The notes below the pieces were generated by a model. It was given only the letters and a program-made list of their open reading frames with translations, did not search any database and was not told the DNA's origin. This document shows, one piece after another, positions 1-10,241 of a stretch of DNA of 64,000 bases. The stretch spans positions 1,397,107-1,461,106 of the forward strand of contig RPFO01000078.1 in the NCBI GenBank assembly GCA_009746045.1, given 5' to 3'. The stretch comes from Mesostigma viride. Its lineage: Eukaryota; Streptophyta; Mesostigmatophyceae; Mesostigmatales; Mesostigmataceae. Numbering within the stretch: the first letter of the stretch is position 1; every line of letters begins with the position of its first letter. The position numbers and the translations under genes were made by a program.

Positions 1-288
1 TCCATGCCTATAGCGGATGACGGAAAGTCCAGTGGTGACCTTGCATGCCGCGCTTGGCCTAGTGGGGCATGCCACGTGAGGACACACGTTCGCCCGTACG
101 TGCTGTGCGGGCTTGGTGCCAGCTAGTCTTTCTGATGTGTCTACGTACATACCTGAACTGTCATGCGGGCCAGGCCGGTGCCCGGCTAGGCCCAGGCACC
201 TGTGTCAAAGAGTGTGGGAATTTCTACTGGGAAACATATGGTAAATCAGCGTGCAAATCCTCATCGCGAATTGAAAAAGCAAATTAAA

Positions 289-1995
289 TTAACCCCTAAA
301 TGGTCTGGCTGCCGATTTTCCGCCTAAAACTGAGTTACAGCCGACACGTCGGCCCCTTCTCGGGGGACCAAATGCCGCGAAAACTATTGAGAATTAGGAA
401 AATTTTAGCTGAGAAGATCGAAAGTTTATAATTTTCCTCACAGCATGGTACTAGGGTTTGCATACTTCTGACAAAGTTATAGAGGTGTTCTGGCCGGTCA
501 AAGTACAAGGGGTCAGGGTACTTTTTCACGTACAACGTGCATTCCGGAAAACGACGACCTGGCCATGGCGGCTTGCGCCCACGCATGGCATTTACGTTTG
601 CGTTCGAATTTTCTGACCAAACTCAGGAAATTGATTTTATACGTCCTAAAGATGATACAGGCCAAGTTTTGGGTCGCGGGAATGCCATTTGATAGGTGTC
701 GGCAGCGTTCTTGCTGGAAAAAACTGCGATCAGGCCGGACGATAGAAACGTTGACAGCAATACCTTTCCGGCGTATTTTAAAGGATATATTGGTTTCTTT
801 GTACTTTTTATGATACATAGTAGTCGTAAACGTGCAAGGGTGGCCAGAATTCGCCGAATCCAGCGACCATGCTGCACAACTTTGGTGTGCCGAAATGCGC
901 CATTTTGCGGCCACCGCCTGGGCCAAGGTAACGCCATCTATGCCTGGTAAAGCTTAAGCATCGTTTTCATATCGATGTTTGACGTTTATATATACGTTTT
1001 AGCTTGTGTAGCACATTCTTTTTGCATGATTCATGCTCTTTCTTGACCCTGGCCTGGCCCCTTTCTAAAACACCCTTCTTAGATGCTTCCCTCAGTCAGT
1101 TGACCTGCCACAGGGTGATGGTGATAAGTTTTAGAGGCTGTATGGGTTTGAATACCTCCATATATGTTTGTTATACATTTCCCACACACATATTGCATGA
1201 GTGTGAGGCAGTTGGCTGGTCTCTGTGGCATCATCAAGCATGTAACCGGTGAGTAGAAGCTTCCCATTGTCAGCATGTGCCACCAGGTGTGCTGGCCATC
1301 ACCTGGCAAGCTATAGCAGCTTAGGCCTAGTTTATCCTTGCTAGGGCAAGCTGAAATAGGCTTAAAATCACTAGTTTGTTGGTGGCTGCCTCCTAGAATG
1401 CATGCCTTGCGTAGGGTATCCGTACCACGTTACCTACGTGCATGGACAAGGTGGCACCTGCACATAGGTGCCATGTAAGGGCAGTGTGATGATGCAGTTA
1501 TGTTTCCCCATCATTGTGGAAGGGAAATGTATTGTGTGGCATAGTTGGGGGCCATATTAGTAGGTATTAGTAGGTAGTATGCCCACTCCTACCCCCTTGG
1601 TTGCTTTTTACCAACGGTACCCCTATGGGCTGTACTGGGTGTAACTGCTGGTATACCCACCCAAATGATGACCCCAATGGCTCAAACTGTTCAGCAACTA
1701 ATTGTTTATCATCCCTGAAGTGGTAGGTGCCTAGCTCTTACAACATAATTCAAAATGCACATTCTACCAAAAATGAAAACGCTCGTCTTGACCCCCCTGA
1801 CTTTGACGGCAGTTATACATGGCCTACCCTGCATATATGTAAGGTTGTGATATACCAACCCGAAGGGCAACTCATGGACATGCTTGGCCCCCAAGGACAG
1901 CCATTGGATATGGGTGGGTTGGATGGCATCTGGTTTGCAAAATTGTGAAGTTACAGCCGATGCATCGGCAGTATTTCTGCCCATTTAGGGGTTAA
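289..1995. mobile_element. Non-autonomous piggyBac-like element
   Basis: TTAA stands at 289-292 and 1992-1995. Inside them the ends are inverted repeats, CCCCTAAATGG reading inward from both sides, followed on both sides by a CTGCCGAT motif. TTAA target duplication with CCC-starting ends is the signature of the piggyBac superfamily. The 1.7-kb interior has only short, unconvincing open frames, so it would need a transposase from elsewhere. The related repeat copy at 50222-52200 has a simple TTAAGGGGA at the matching point (near 52158), which looks like the empty site. No gene was recognised inside. Confidence 0.72.
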
Positions 1996-3895
1996 GGGGA
2001 GGGTCCCATAGAAATATATCAAAACTTACCCCCCCTAATAACTACAGAAATGCAACTGACAACCACTGAATGATGTTTGGGGACCATAAACATGATGTTT
2101 GGGCATGCATACCACCACTTGTTGGGGGTACTACCCCCAGCCATACACCGGCTATGAGCTAAAAATAGAAAAAAACGCTGTCCGGGGCACATCTTGCCCA
2201 GAACAGTGGGAGAACCAGTTGCATGAAAAAAGTAATACCCATATAAAAATGTCATGGGACATGGTTTCTACCTGATTGGATCAACAAAATCAGCACATCC
2301 CTTTGAGTTATTAATTTTTGGGCCAAAAATACGCTTTTTTAGGCGGGGCGTCCCCATACACACTCATAACACATCCATTAGGCCTAAAAAGTAATAGTCA
2401 AATTCTGTCATGACCATAGAAGGCACTGTCAAAGTTTGGTGGCATTCTGAGCTCAGCTGTAGCAGTTATTAATTTTGGCAGTTGGCCACCTGTGCAGACG
2501 CATAGGAAGGAATTAGTGAGTATTAAGGCACACTAACACTTCCTATGCCATCCAAAAGGCTCCTGACCATGCCCAATTCGACCACAATGTACAAGGAGGT
2601 GGCTGGGCACGTCATGTGCCCTTGCCTTACCTCGACACGGGCAACCTGTTGCGTGTGTGCACAACAATGAGGCAGGTAGCTCTACATGCCTAGCCGACAC
2701 TTCTAAAGCATATTTCAGGTTTATGGTGTGGGCATCATCCCAAAACCAAGCTCAAACACACCCTAGAAAGCCATATCCACTAATTGCCCAACAAGGGTAA
2801 CAACAGACAGTCCACAGAGAAAGCAGAATTATCATACATGCTGCTTGCCAAGGCTTCTTACCATGGTTACCTTGCCTTGCTAGCATATGAATTAGGGCTC
2901 TCCCATTTTAGTGGGAGAAAGGCCAACAAGACAACGATAATGACCCCTACCTACGTGCAGTTCCACCCATGCAGTATGCCCCTCAGAAAAACCACTGCCA
3001 CCTTTCTTTCCAGCGCAATTGTTTGCCAAGAAACAAACTCAAGCTTGTGAGCCTCTAACCACAATGAAGCCTCTGCTAAGAAAGGCCGCGTCAATATTCA
3101 CACAAAACTGAGTGCTGTTAGCAATCTCCTTCCAAGAAACCACTCAGCAAATCCCTGACAACTTGACGATATGCCACGGTCACGCTTTGACACATCCCAG
3201 CCATGCAACGTACATAAAAACCACTGAAAGGTGCCAGGAATATTAATCTGGCGATGCGCAGCACGGAATGGCATTATACCTGGCGCTAACTGCACGGAAA
3301 AAAGCCGAAAACTTGCGTTGATAACCCATAAAGGAAGCGAAACATTCATAGGGTCACGTTGATCACACGATCGTACCATTACCGGAATTGTCCTTCGCCC
3401 AGCGGCGCAAGAAAGAACAACCTTCCATGGAATAATAAGACGCGCATCCCGCGAGCCTGGAGAGTGTCTTACCGATCATGACGGAAATCTTGCCGAAACC
3501 CAGCAAATTTTTTAAAGCTTTACCAATAACGATTTAAACGCATCCTTGACGCTAGGTAAAGCCCATAAAACCTGACAATCACCGCCGCCAGCGTGCATTC
3601 TAATTTATTCCTCTCGACGAAAACATCAGATTGGACCCCCGTGGCGATGGTCATCAATAAAATCATCGACACTGCAAAAAACGCGAACTCCGCTACGAAG
3701 TAGTATCATTTACTCATCGTCTTTAAGATTCGCTCAGTTTCTCTGCATTCCGCGAGCTATCTTTTTCTACTCTGCCTGAAAGCACGTCGCCATGGCCAGC
3801 TCCGGTAGGGGTGCGCGCCCCGTGCACCACTTTTTCACGGTACGGACGGGTACCGCGAATTTTTCGGCGCCAAAATATTCGCGCCGGGACCGTCC
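1996..3895 (+). repeat. Left copy of a ~2 kb diverged repeat (inverted mate at 50222-52200)
   Basis: The stretch aligns from end to end with the reverse complement of about 50222-52160. Landmarks are the GTTGGGGGTACTACCCCCA block (2127 versus about 52017), the GCTAAGAAAGGCCGCGT block (3076 versus about 51050) and a well conserved end with GTCGCCATGG (3788 versus about 50337). By eye identity is roughly 65-75%. The right copy lies inside the 8.3-kb element at 46019-54312, so this is probably a second, older copy of that element. No protein is recognised; the conserved end has a good start context (GCCATGGCC) but the two copies disagree in frame further on. Bases 1-288 hold no recognisable gene and may belong to the same copy. 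Confidence 0.6.
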
Positions 3896-4140
3896 CCTTA
3901 AATTATAACATGACTCCGTTGGGAGATCACGTAGGGAGTACACATACATATACATCCGTCGGGAGAACACATATTAACTGGATGGGTGGAGGTGGGCGAA
4001 GCCGCGTAATCGAACTAAGCTTACCGTCTAAGCTGTTTAGTCTAGAAAATTCCTAACTACTCCTACACTACTCATCATCGCGAATGTGCAAGCCAAAGGA
4101 AATATTATGTGCTCTTCGCAGCACTTGGTGACGCCAACTT
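3896..4140 (-). mobile_element. 5'-truncated LINE 3' end (minus strand)
   Basis: Read on the minus strand this resembles 33230-33390: a stop codon context, a TAG/TTAG-rich stretch, a C-rich block, then the terminal hairpin (3909-3931) with CTCCCAACGGAG and an AT-rich tail. It is inserted at the CCCCTTAA end of the left 2-kb repeat copy. It is a dead 3' fragment and codes for nothing complete. Confidence 0.6.
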
Positions 4141-4315
4141 TGCAGAGCTGCTGGAATACATGGTGGTGCAGGTGCACCTCATACGTTGTGCACCCCGAGT
4201 AGGCCGGTGGCAGCACAGGTTTACATCCAGGTTTACACCATGCACCACCTGCAGGTTGTCGCCTAGAATGTATTAAAAACCTTATATGCCCCTTCTCAGG
4301 GATATGTCTTACAGC
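4141..4315 (+). mobile_element. LINE-type tail fragment shared with 41020-41160
   Basis: Shared blocks with 41020-41160 are GGTGCAGGTGCACCT, CACCTGCAGGTTGTCGCC and ATGCCCCTT..TCTCAGGG in the same order and orientation. At 41.1 kb the homologous stretch ends in the hairpin plus TTAA-rich tail typical of the LINEs in this window. Here the hairpin is missing, so this copy is cut at its 3' end. Confidence 0.5.
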
Positions 4316-4329
4316 ACTGGGGCGGGGAG

Positions 4330-6245
4330 CAGCCTGGTCAGGTCCAACGGCGGCGTAGAAGCGGAGTTGCTTGGCGGCGGTGCTCAGCTCCAGCTCGGTG
4401 AATGGCGGTATAGCTCGTTGGGGTCGGCCAGGGGTTCCGTCAGGGCCGGGTACGTGTAGTCCTGCTCAGCGGCCGGCGGGCGGCGTGGGCGGCGCAGGGA
4501 CGCCCGCAGGCGCCGGCCAGGCGTGCGGCCGCCAGAGGCGGCCAAGCGGCGGAGGCGGCGGGGCGGGGGCGCCGAGCAGCTGGGACTGGGAGGAATACCA
4601 CTGGTCAAGCTGCTGCTGCGGTGGGCCAGAGAGCGTCCGTGGCCCGTCGGCTGCGCACCGCCGGTTGGCCGTTGGGCGTGATGCAGGCGGGTCCAGGCGT
4701 ACTTGCTGTGCTGGTCCTTGAGGTGGCCGCGAAGTAATCGCGGACACTTGTAGGTCCTCCTGCTCCGGTCGCCTGCCGGATGGCCGAGTGGTATTCGGCT
4801 TTGAGGCGGGCGTAGCGGGCGGGGTCGGCGCGGTTGTTGCGCAGGGCTTGCCGGGCCTGGATGAGGGCGGGGCCGCCGGTGCAGGCTGGTGAAGCGGGGA
4901 GGGCGGCGGGGGCCGGCAGCAGGGCCCCTGCCGCGGGCAGCTTGCCAGCGAGGTGCCGAAGGGCCGATGCCGGGCCGGCAGCGCCGCAGCGGGCAGCTGG
5001 GCGTGGCTGGCCGGGATGTCCAGTGCGTCGACGAACTCCTCTGCCGCGCGCTTGTGCGCCAGTTTTTCTGGGAAGTCCTCCAGAGCGTCGTCAGATTTCT
5101 CAAGCAACTGCAGTGCACGCAAATCAGGTGGTGCCACGTGCTCACAAAAGTGTGAGGGGAATCGCAGGCGGATGCGGGTGGTGACCGACGATGCGATGAT
5201 CTGAGCGCACCAGGGGGATCACGTGCGAGTGAGCAGCTAGTACAGATCCTTGACATCTGACGCTTGCGCATTACAACATAGTCGATGCAGCGTTCAGTGC
5301 CAGTTGGCGAGGTGTGTGTGACCAGAGCATCTGGACCATGTGGAAAGAGGATGTTGGCAGTTACCAAATCACATGTCGTAAGCAAATCATGCAGCAAAAA
5401 GTTCAGTGTTGGCAATGGAGACCGTACCGTCGGGGGCGTGCTGACATCCGCCAGTACCCTGTGGTAGCGTTGCGTTGGCGTCCAGTGGCAGAGCCAGGTA
5501 GTTGCGACCAGGGGTGCCGTTCGCCAGGTTCTCCAGCGCAGCAAAGAAGTCCTTGCAATCTTGTTCAGGGTGGCCGGAGTGTGGTGCGTAACCGAGGTAC
5601 GCCCACCGTCAGGGCGTAGGTCGAGTGGCCCTCCACCGAATGGAAGGTGGCCACGAGGAGGCGCCTGCGAGCGTTGACCAGCTCGGGTTCGCCCATGCGG
5701 CGTACGGCGAGCGGGGAGTAGAGGAGACCGATGCCCCCGTTCCCGGTGCCGTCGCCGCCTCCATAATAAAACCGCCAGCCGTCGATCGATGTCGTCAGCA
5801 GCAAGGGCGGTCGGTCCGCGAGCCGATGCAGTGCGCCGGTGTTCATGGATTCCCAGGATGGTGATATTATTGTCGATGCTGGAAGAAGATGATGGACAAG
5901 GCCAAGTGGGCCCAGGTCATAGAGGACAACGAGCCCCCCCCAGTGGGGAAGCGCCCGCGTGTGCAATCCCGTGGGAGGCACGCCAGATAGCTCCCCTAGG
6001 GCAGCGTGCGGCTGCCTAGATAGATGTTGTAGTTAGAATGCTGTTAGATAGATGTAGTGTAGCCAATGTAGATAGATTAGACCGGTAGGACTGGTTGCAC
6101 CCATCCATCCATCCATCGGGGTTAATGCTCCGTGACTCCCCAACGGGAGCACGAGTCTAATTAATTAATTAATTAATTGTCGATGCAGAAACCAATAAGA
6201 TTGGAGACTCGATGGCACTGACAGCCGTCGCTGCGCGGGCAATCC
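4330..6245 (-). pseudogene. Decayed LINE endonuclease region, minus strand
   Basis: On the minus strand this is related to the APE-type endonuclease of the LINE at 37611-39070. Matching pieces are LGIHEH (LGVQEHR in the better copy), GWRFYYGGGDGTGNGGIGLL near 5780-5710, a DANATLP-like block, and ERCIDYVVMRKRQ near 5270 (matching VVCLDYVCVRRAQ). The frame is broken several times and the C-terminal part is a low-complexity proline/arginine frame. A plus-strand LINE fragment (5880-6175) has been inserted inside the endonuclease, splitting the CIDN/ITILGIHEH junction. It cannot make a working enzyme. Confidence 0.75.
5880..6175 (+). mobile_element. 5'-truncated LINE copy with 11-bp target duplication
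   Basis: This 296-bp segment is nearly identical to 40672-40967, the last codons and 3' UTR of the near-complete LINE, including its terminal hairpin and (TTAA)n tail. The 11-bp sequence ATTGTCGATGC stands immediately before (5869-5879) and after (6176-6186). It is a textbook target-primed insertion, truncated at the 5' end, into the older minus-strand endonuclease pseudogene. Near-identity to the donor type suggests recent activity of that family. Confidence 0.88.
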
Positions 6246-6460
6246 TACCGGGATGGATGGGTGCACACAATCCTATACCGGTCTACTCTAACTAGTCTAC
6301 CCATTCTATCTAGAGTGAGCCAGACCCTAGGGGTCTGGCCTAGCATGTTTCCCGTGCTTGCAAACACGCGGCTTCCCCACTGGTGGGGGGTCATTGTCAT
6401 CTATAACCTGAGCCCACTTGGCTTTGTCCATGATCTTTTTCCGAAATGTGGGTAATGGAG
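6246..6460 (-). mobile_element. LINE 3'-end fragment, minus strand
   Basis: The reverse complement reads KKIMDKAKWAQVIDDNDPPP followed by a stop and a UTR resembling 40780-40910, ending near the GTGCACCCATCCATCC block. It is a diverged relative of the LINE at 35705-40968, lacks the terminal hairpin, and abuts the N-terminal part of the minus-strand endonuclease pseudogene. 6461-7350 holds nothing recognisable. Confidence 0.65.
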
Positions 6461-7358
6461 CGCTGTACGTATGACATGTAGATCTCGGCGCCCAGCCAGC
6501 ATCCGCTCTGGTTGTCTCATTGATATTGAGCCATGATCTTGTTCAAATCATATGTACACGCACTTGAGAATTTGCAACACAGGTGTTAGTTGTTGCTGCA
6601 TGTCATACAGGCATAGCTGACAGGCAGCCAGCCTTGTCTAATTCAGATTTATATAGTATACAGTTGCTAAATAGTGCCTTCCTAGGCATGAAGAACCATT
6701 AATAACACACATGCCCACCCACTCTTCACGTCTGGTCTTGACGCCATGCCTGGGTTGCTAGTACGTAGCTCAATAGCCCTCATTTGAGCATATGCACATC
6801 TAAACCTGAAACTTCACACCTGCACTGGTGCACTTCCGGTACTCCACAAACATCTTGTCAAACACCTTTTAAACAGTCGCACTCTATGTTCTGCCAGCAT
6901 GAGCATAAACATAGGCATCCAAAGTGGCACAAACCAGGGCCAACATAATCACAGTTCACCTCTCTGCTGAATTTTATGTGGAACCTTATGATTGTGGCAT
7001 TATGTCACGTTTCACCCTCTAGCATTGCCTTGAGGAATGCCAGCAGTCTCCACAGATGCGGCAGACATTTGGCGCGCCAACAATGCCCAGATTACAGGTG
7101 TTTACTCATCCACTCCTTCAGTGCCGAGCGCGCCTGAACAACCTGGCAAAGTTGTGGGGAGAGGGCAGAAGCAACTGGAAACATCAGCTGGAAGCCAACC
7201 CACAAGTTGTTCTCCCCCAACTCCACCCCTGCAAGCAAGCTGAGCAAAGCACGCTTGGCAGGGTGAGGCACCAGCTGGCGTACTTTGTAAGGTTTGAGAA
7301 AGTCTCTCTGGGTCAAGACGTTATCCGGATGGGAGATATTCACCCAAGGAGAGACAAC

Positions 7359-9194
7359 CAGTGTTTCTGCTAACGCACCGGTACCGGTAATTCTCCGGTA
7401 ATTACCGGTGCCCCCCCGGCCGACCGGTAAGCCCCCCCCGGCCGACCGGTATGCTATATGCCAAGCAGGAAACCCCCCCCGGGCGACCGGTATGCTATAT
7501 ATCAAGCAGGAACCCCCCCCGACCGACCGGTATGCTGTGTTCAGAGCAGGAAACCCCCCCGGCCGACCGGTAAGCCATGCCCGGGCTGACCTGGTCGACC
7601 GGGAAGCAAATAATGCCGGCCGGGGTTCCCCGGTTTCCCCGTCAGACAAACCCGGTACTTATATATACTGACTAATACAAAATATCAATTTCGATTAGTA
7701 TATGTTACTATTCCCGGCACTTACAAATAGTTTGCACATTGCTGCCATGCTAACACCTCCACCGAATGTAAATTCCGACACAGCAGAGCCCTACTGAATG
7801 CCCGACGAAAACCAGTGCGCCAGGGCATGGAATCTCGCGACGGTCCTATCGTAGCTACAGTACAAGATACCCTACTGATGAGGTTAAAATAGTAGTGCGT
7901 GACCCTCAGATGCAGTATTAAAAAAATAATCATGGGCAACGGCTCGTCAAGGCTAGGCGAATTCGCACAAACATTGCTCGCTCGCGACTTGAGTTGTCGT
8001 TGTTGTTGCCCACTTTTAATACCGGTGTGAGCTTGACCAGCACAAATCTCGTTGTTGTTGATGTTGAGTTGAGTTGAGTTGTTGGACGTGCTTACAACTA
8101 CTGTTGATCGAGGAGGGGCTAAAGTTTCAACTTCAATTTGTGAGCAAATAGATTATCCGTACCCAAGTAACAAAAGGCGTGGCGCGGTGCAGATCTGACC
8201 CTATAACGAATGGGTCAGCACTCAGCACTTGGCAGCCGGCAATTCCAGTCTGTCAAGTGCGTAGACTTGAGCGGGTAACAAATGCGCTGCGGAATGCCTG
8301 CAGCAGTAGGTACGCAACACGATGTAAAGGTGCTGAGCCGCTAGACGATGCATAAAGTTCACGGCAGTCGAGCCAGCTGACTTTGTTTTGCGTGTTTTCT
8401 AATCCTACATTTTTCGATAGTGCGCTAGAGGAGTGAATCATGACGAAGAAGAAAGAGCCCCCGATTCCCCTGGGCTACAAGTTCAAGGACCATCTCACAC
8501 GAGGTGGTGGCGTTTTGACCTTGGCTGGCAGTACGAGCGGTCGCCGGGCTTTGGGCACGGTCGTTACACACCAGGCGCAGGCAGGCAACGAGTTAGAAGG
8601 GGACGACACTGATAAGACGAATGGGGATGAGGGTGCCGTAGAGCAGGGCGATGCAGGTGGCTCAGCGCACCCACAGCGCGAAATTCATGGCGGTGATGTT
8701 CCGTAGCAGGCCATGTCGGAGCAGGTTGTTTCGACTCCGGCCTATGGGTGTATATGGTGCATGCAAACCCTAAGGCGGCATCGTGTGAGGTCACGCCAAT
8801 AATGTATGGGTGAGCTAATGTGAGCTACATAGCCTACAAGTGATGACAACTATGTTTTGTAACCTCCTATTGTGACTAGGCATGCTTGTATGCATGCTAA
8901 GTTATCATTTTCGCATGTTTTATTAGGGAGCCCTGCGTAAAAAAAAGGCTATGTGAATCAGGATTCAGGGCACGAGCAGCCCACTAAGGCAAGGCTTCAC
9001 AGTTTAGGATAAATTATATAACTGTATAAGAAATCCTATTGGGTTTTTATTTTTCTAAAAAAAATTCGCCAACATCCGGGGGGGGCTCTGCCCCCCCCGG
9101 ATCCCCCCCCCGGCCTCGGCCGCTTCGCGGCCTCGGCCGGACCCCCCCCCTACCGGAGTTACCGGAACCCCCCCACCCCTTAGCAGAAACACTG
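7359..9194. mobile_element. Non-autonomous hAT-like DNA transposon
   Basis: The ends are inverted repeats CAGTGTTTCTGCTAA, reading inward from 7359 and from 9194, followed on both sides by C-runs and repeated ACCGGTA/TCCGGTAA motifs. The 8-bp sequence GAGACAAC is present directly outside both ends (7351-7358 and 9195-9202). A CAGTG start and an 8-bp duplication are diagnostic of the hAT superfamily. Between 7380 and 7600 the left end carries four imperfect ~60-bp repeats with the GACCGGTATGCT core. The interior has short frames only (for example 8440-8706 plus), none resembling a transposase. Confidence 0.85.
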
Positions 9195-9202
9195 GAGACA
9201 AC

Positions 9203-10241
9203 ATTGGCTGGGGGGGCGGTCTGTGGGAGGTGCTGATACACGCGAAACTGTTGCTGATAATGATATATGTTAGGCTTTAAAGCAAAGAGGCAGCAGCGTT
9301 GAGACCACGTGGCTTCGTCGAGGCCACCATGCAAGAATAGAAATTGCAATACACTGAATTAGAACAGACGTTACAATCTGTATCATCAGACCAGCATCAC
9401 GCAATCACTGGCATCGGGGGGCAGTGAGGCGGAGGACGGACAGCCAGTAAGAAGTGCAGTCATTTATTACCTTGTGTATTACCATGTGCAAAAAAATCAA
9501 CATTGCGCGCACCATTGGTTGCCTTACTCAATACATCCACAGGCACATCTCTCTGTTGCGTGTGTGGCGGATGCCAGTGTAAATACTCACCTCTTGTTCC
9601 GCGAATCCCAGCAGTTTGGCCGATGAAGATTGACCTTCAAAAGCAGCTGGGGAACCTGCGACTGTACCAGTTGCCAACCAGTAAGCACGTACGTTGGTGT
9701 GCATTGCTTGAGTGGGCATCATTTACAAGAGCACACATTTACAGGTAAAATCGAGCCAGGATCATGTTGGCAATCTAACCCTCCCTCGACCAAACGTGTC
9801 GGGTGACAAGCTCAGGTAGGCAAAGCAAAGCATTTCCATCCCGACTGTCCTGTCTTTTTCCAATATTTGGCGGCACGTAGTTGGGATGGCCGCCATTACA
9901 AAGTATAGTTGGGATGGAAAAATAGCTCATGCTTCACTGCTCCCTGCTGTGTGTCCGCAACTGGCAGTCTGTATGTGCGTGTGAGGAATGACGGTGGATG
10001 CGCGCGAGGGGTGCAAAGTGGGTGGTAGCGGCATAGGGGGGGCCAAAGGCACAGCATGGCCCGGTCTCTCTGCGTACGCCTGTGAATGCATGCCTATCCG
10101 AGAACTTGAGAGACGCGCGCTCATGAGACAAGGCGTTCACCATGGCGGCTGCCTGCAGGGACCATGGAAAAAAAGAGGCACTTGTAGATGGGAGGAGAAG
10201 GATTGCACAGTAACTAGTGACAGTGACAAGCAGGAACTCAC
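9203..10241. other. No resolved gene; expected 3' end of the minus-strand gene
   Basis: The last confirmed exon of the minus-strand esterase/acyltransferase gene ends at 10242 with a GTGAGT donor, so one or more terminal exons should lie here or further left. Possible acceptors exist on the minus strand (near 10150, and near 9670 with a following GTGAGT near 9590), but no translation matched the family C-terminus convincingly. Nothing else is seen. Confidence 0.4.

Noticed and set aside
8440..8706. An 88-codon plus-strand ORF inside the hAT-like element
   Set aside because: No resemblance to a transposase or other family, and low-complexity at its end. The minus strand also gives a hydrophobic stretch, with a stop. 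Not supported as a gene.
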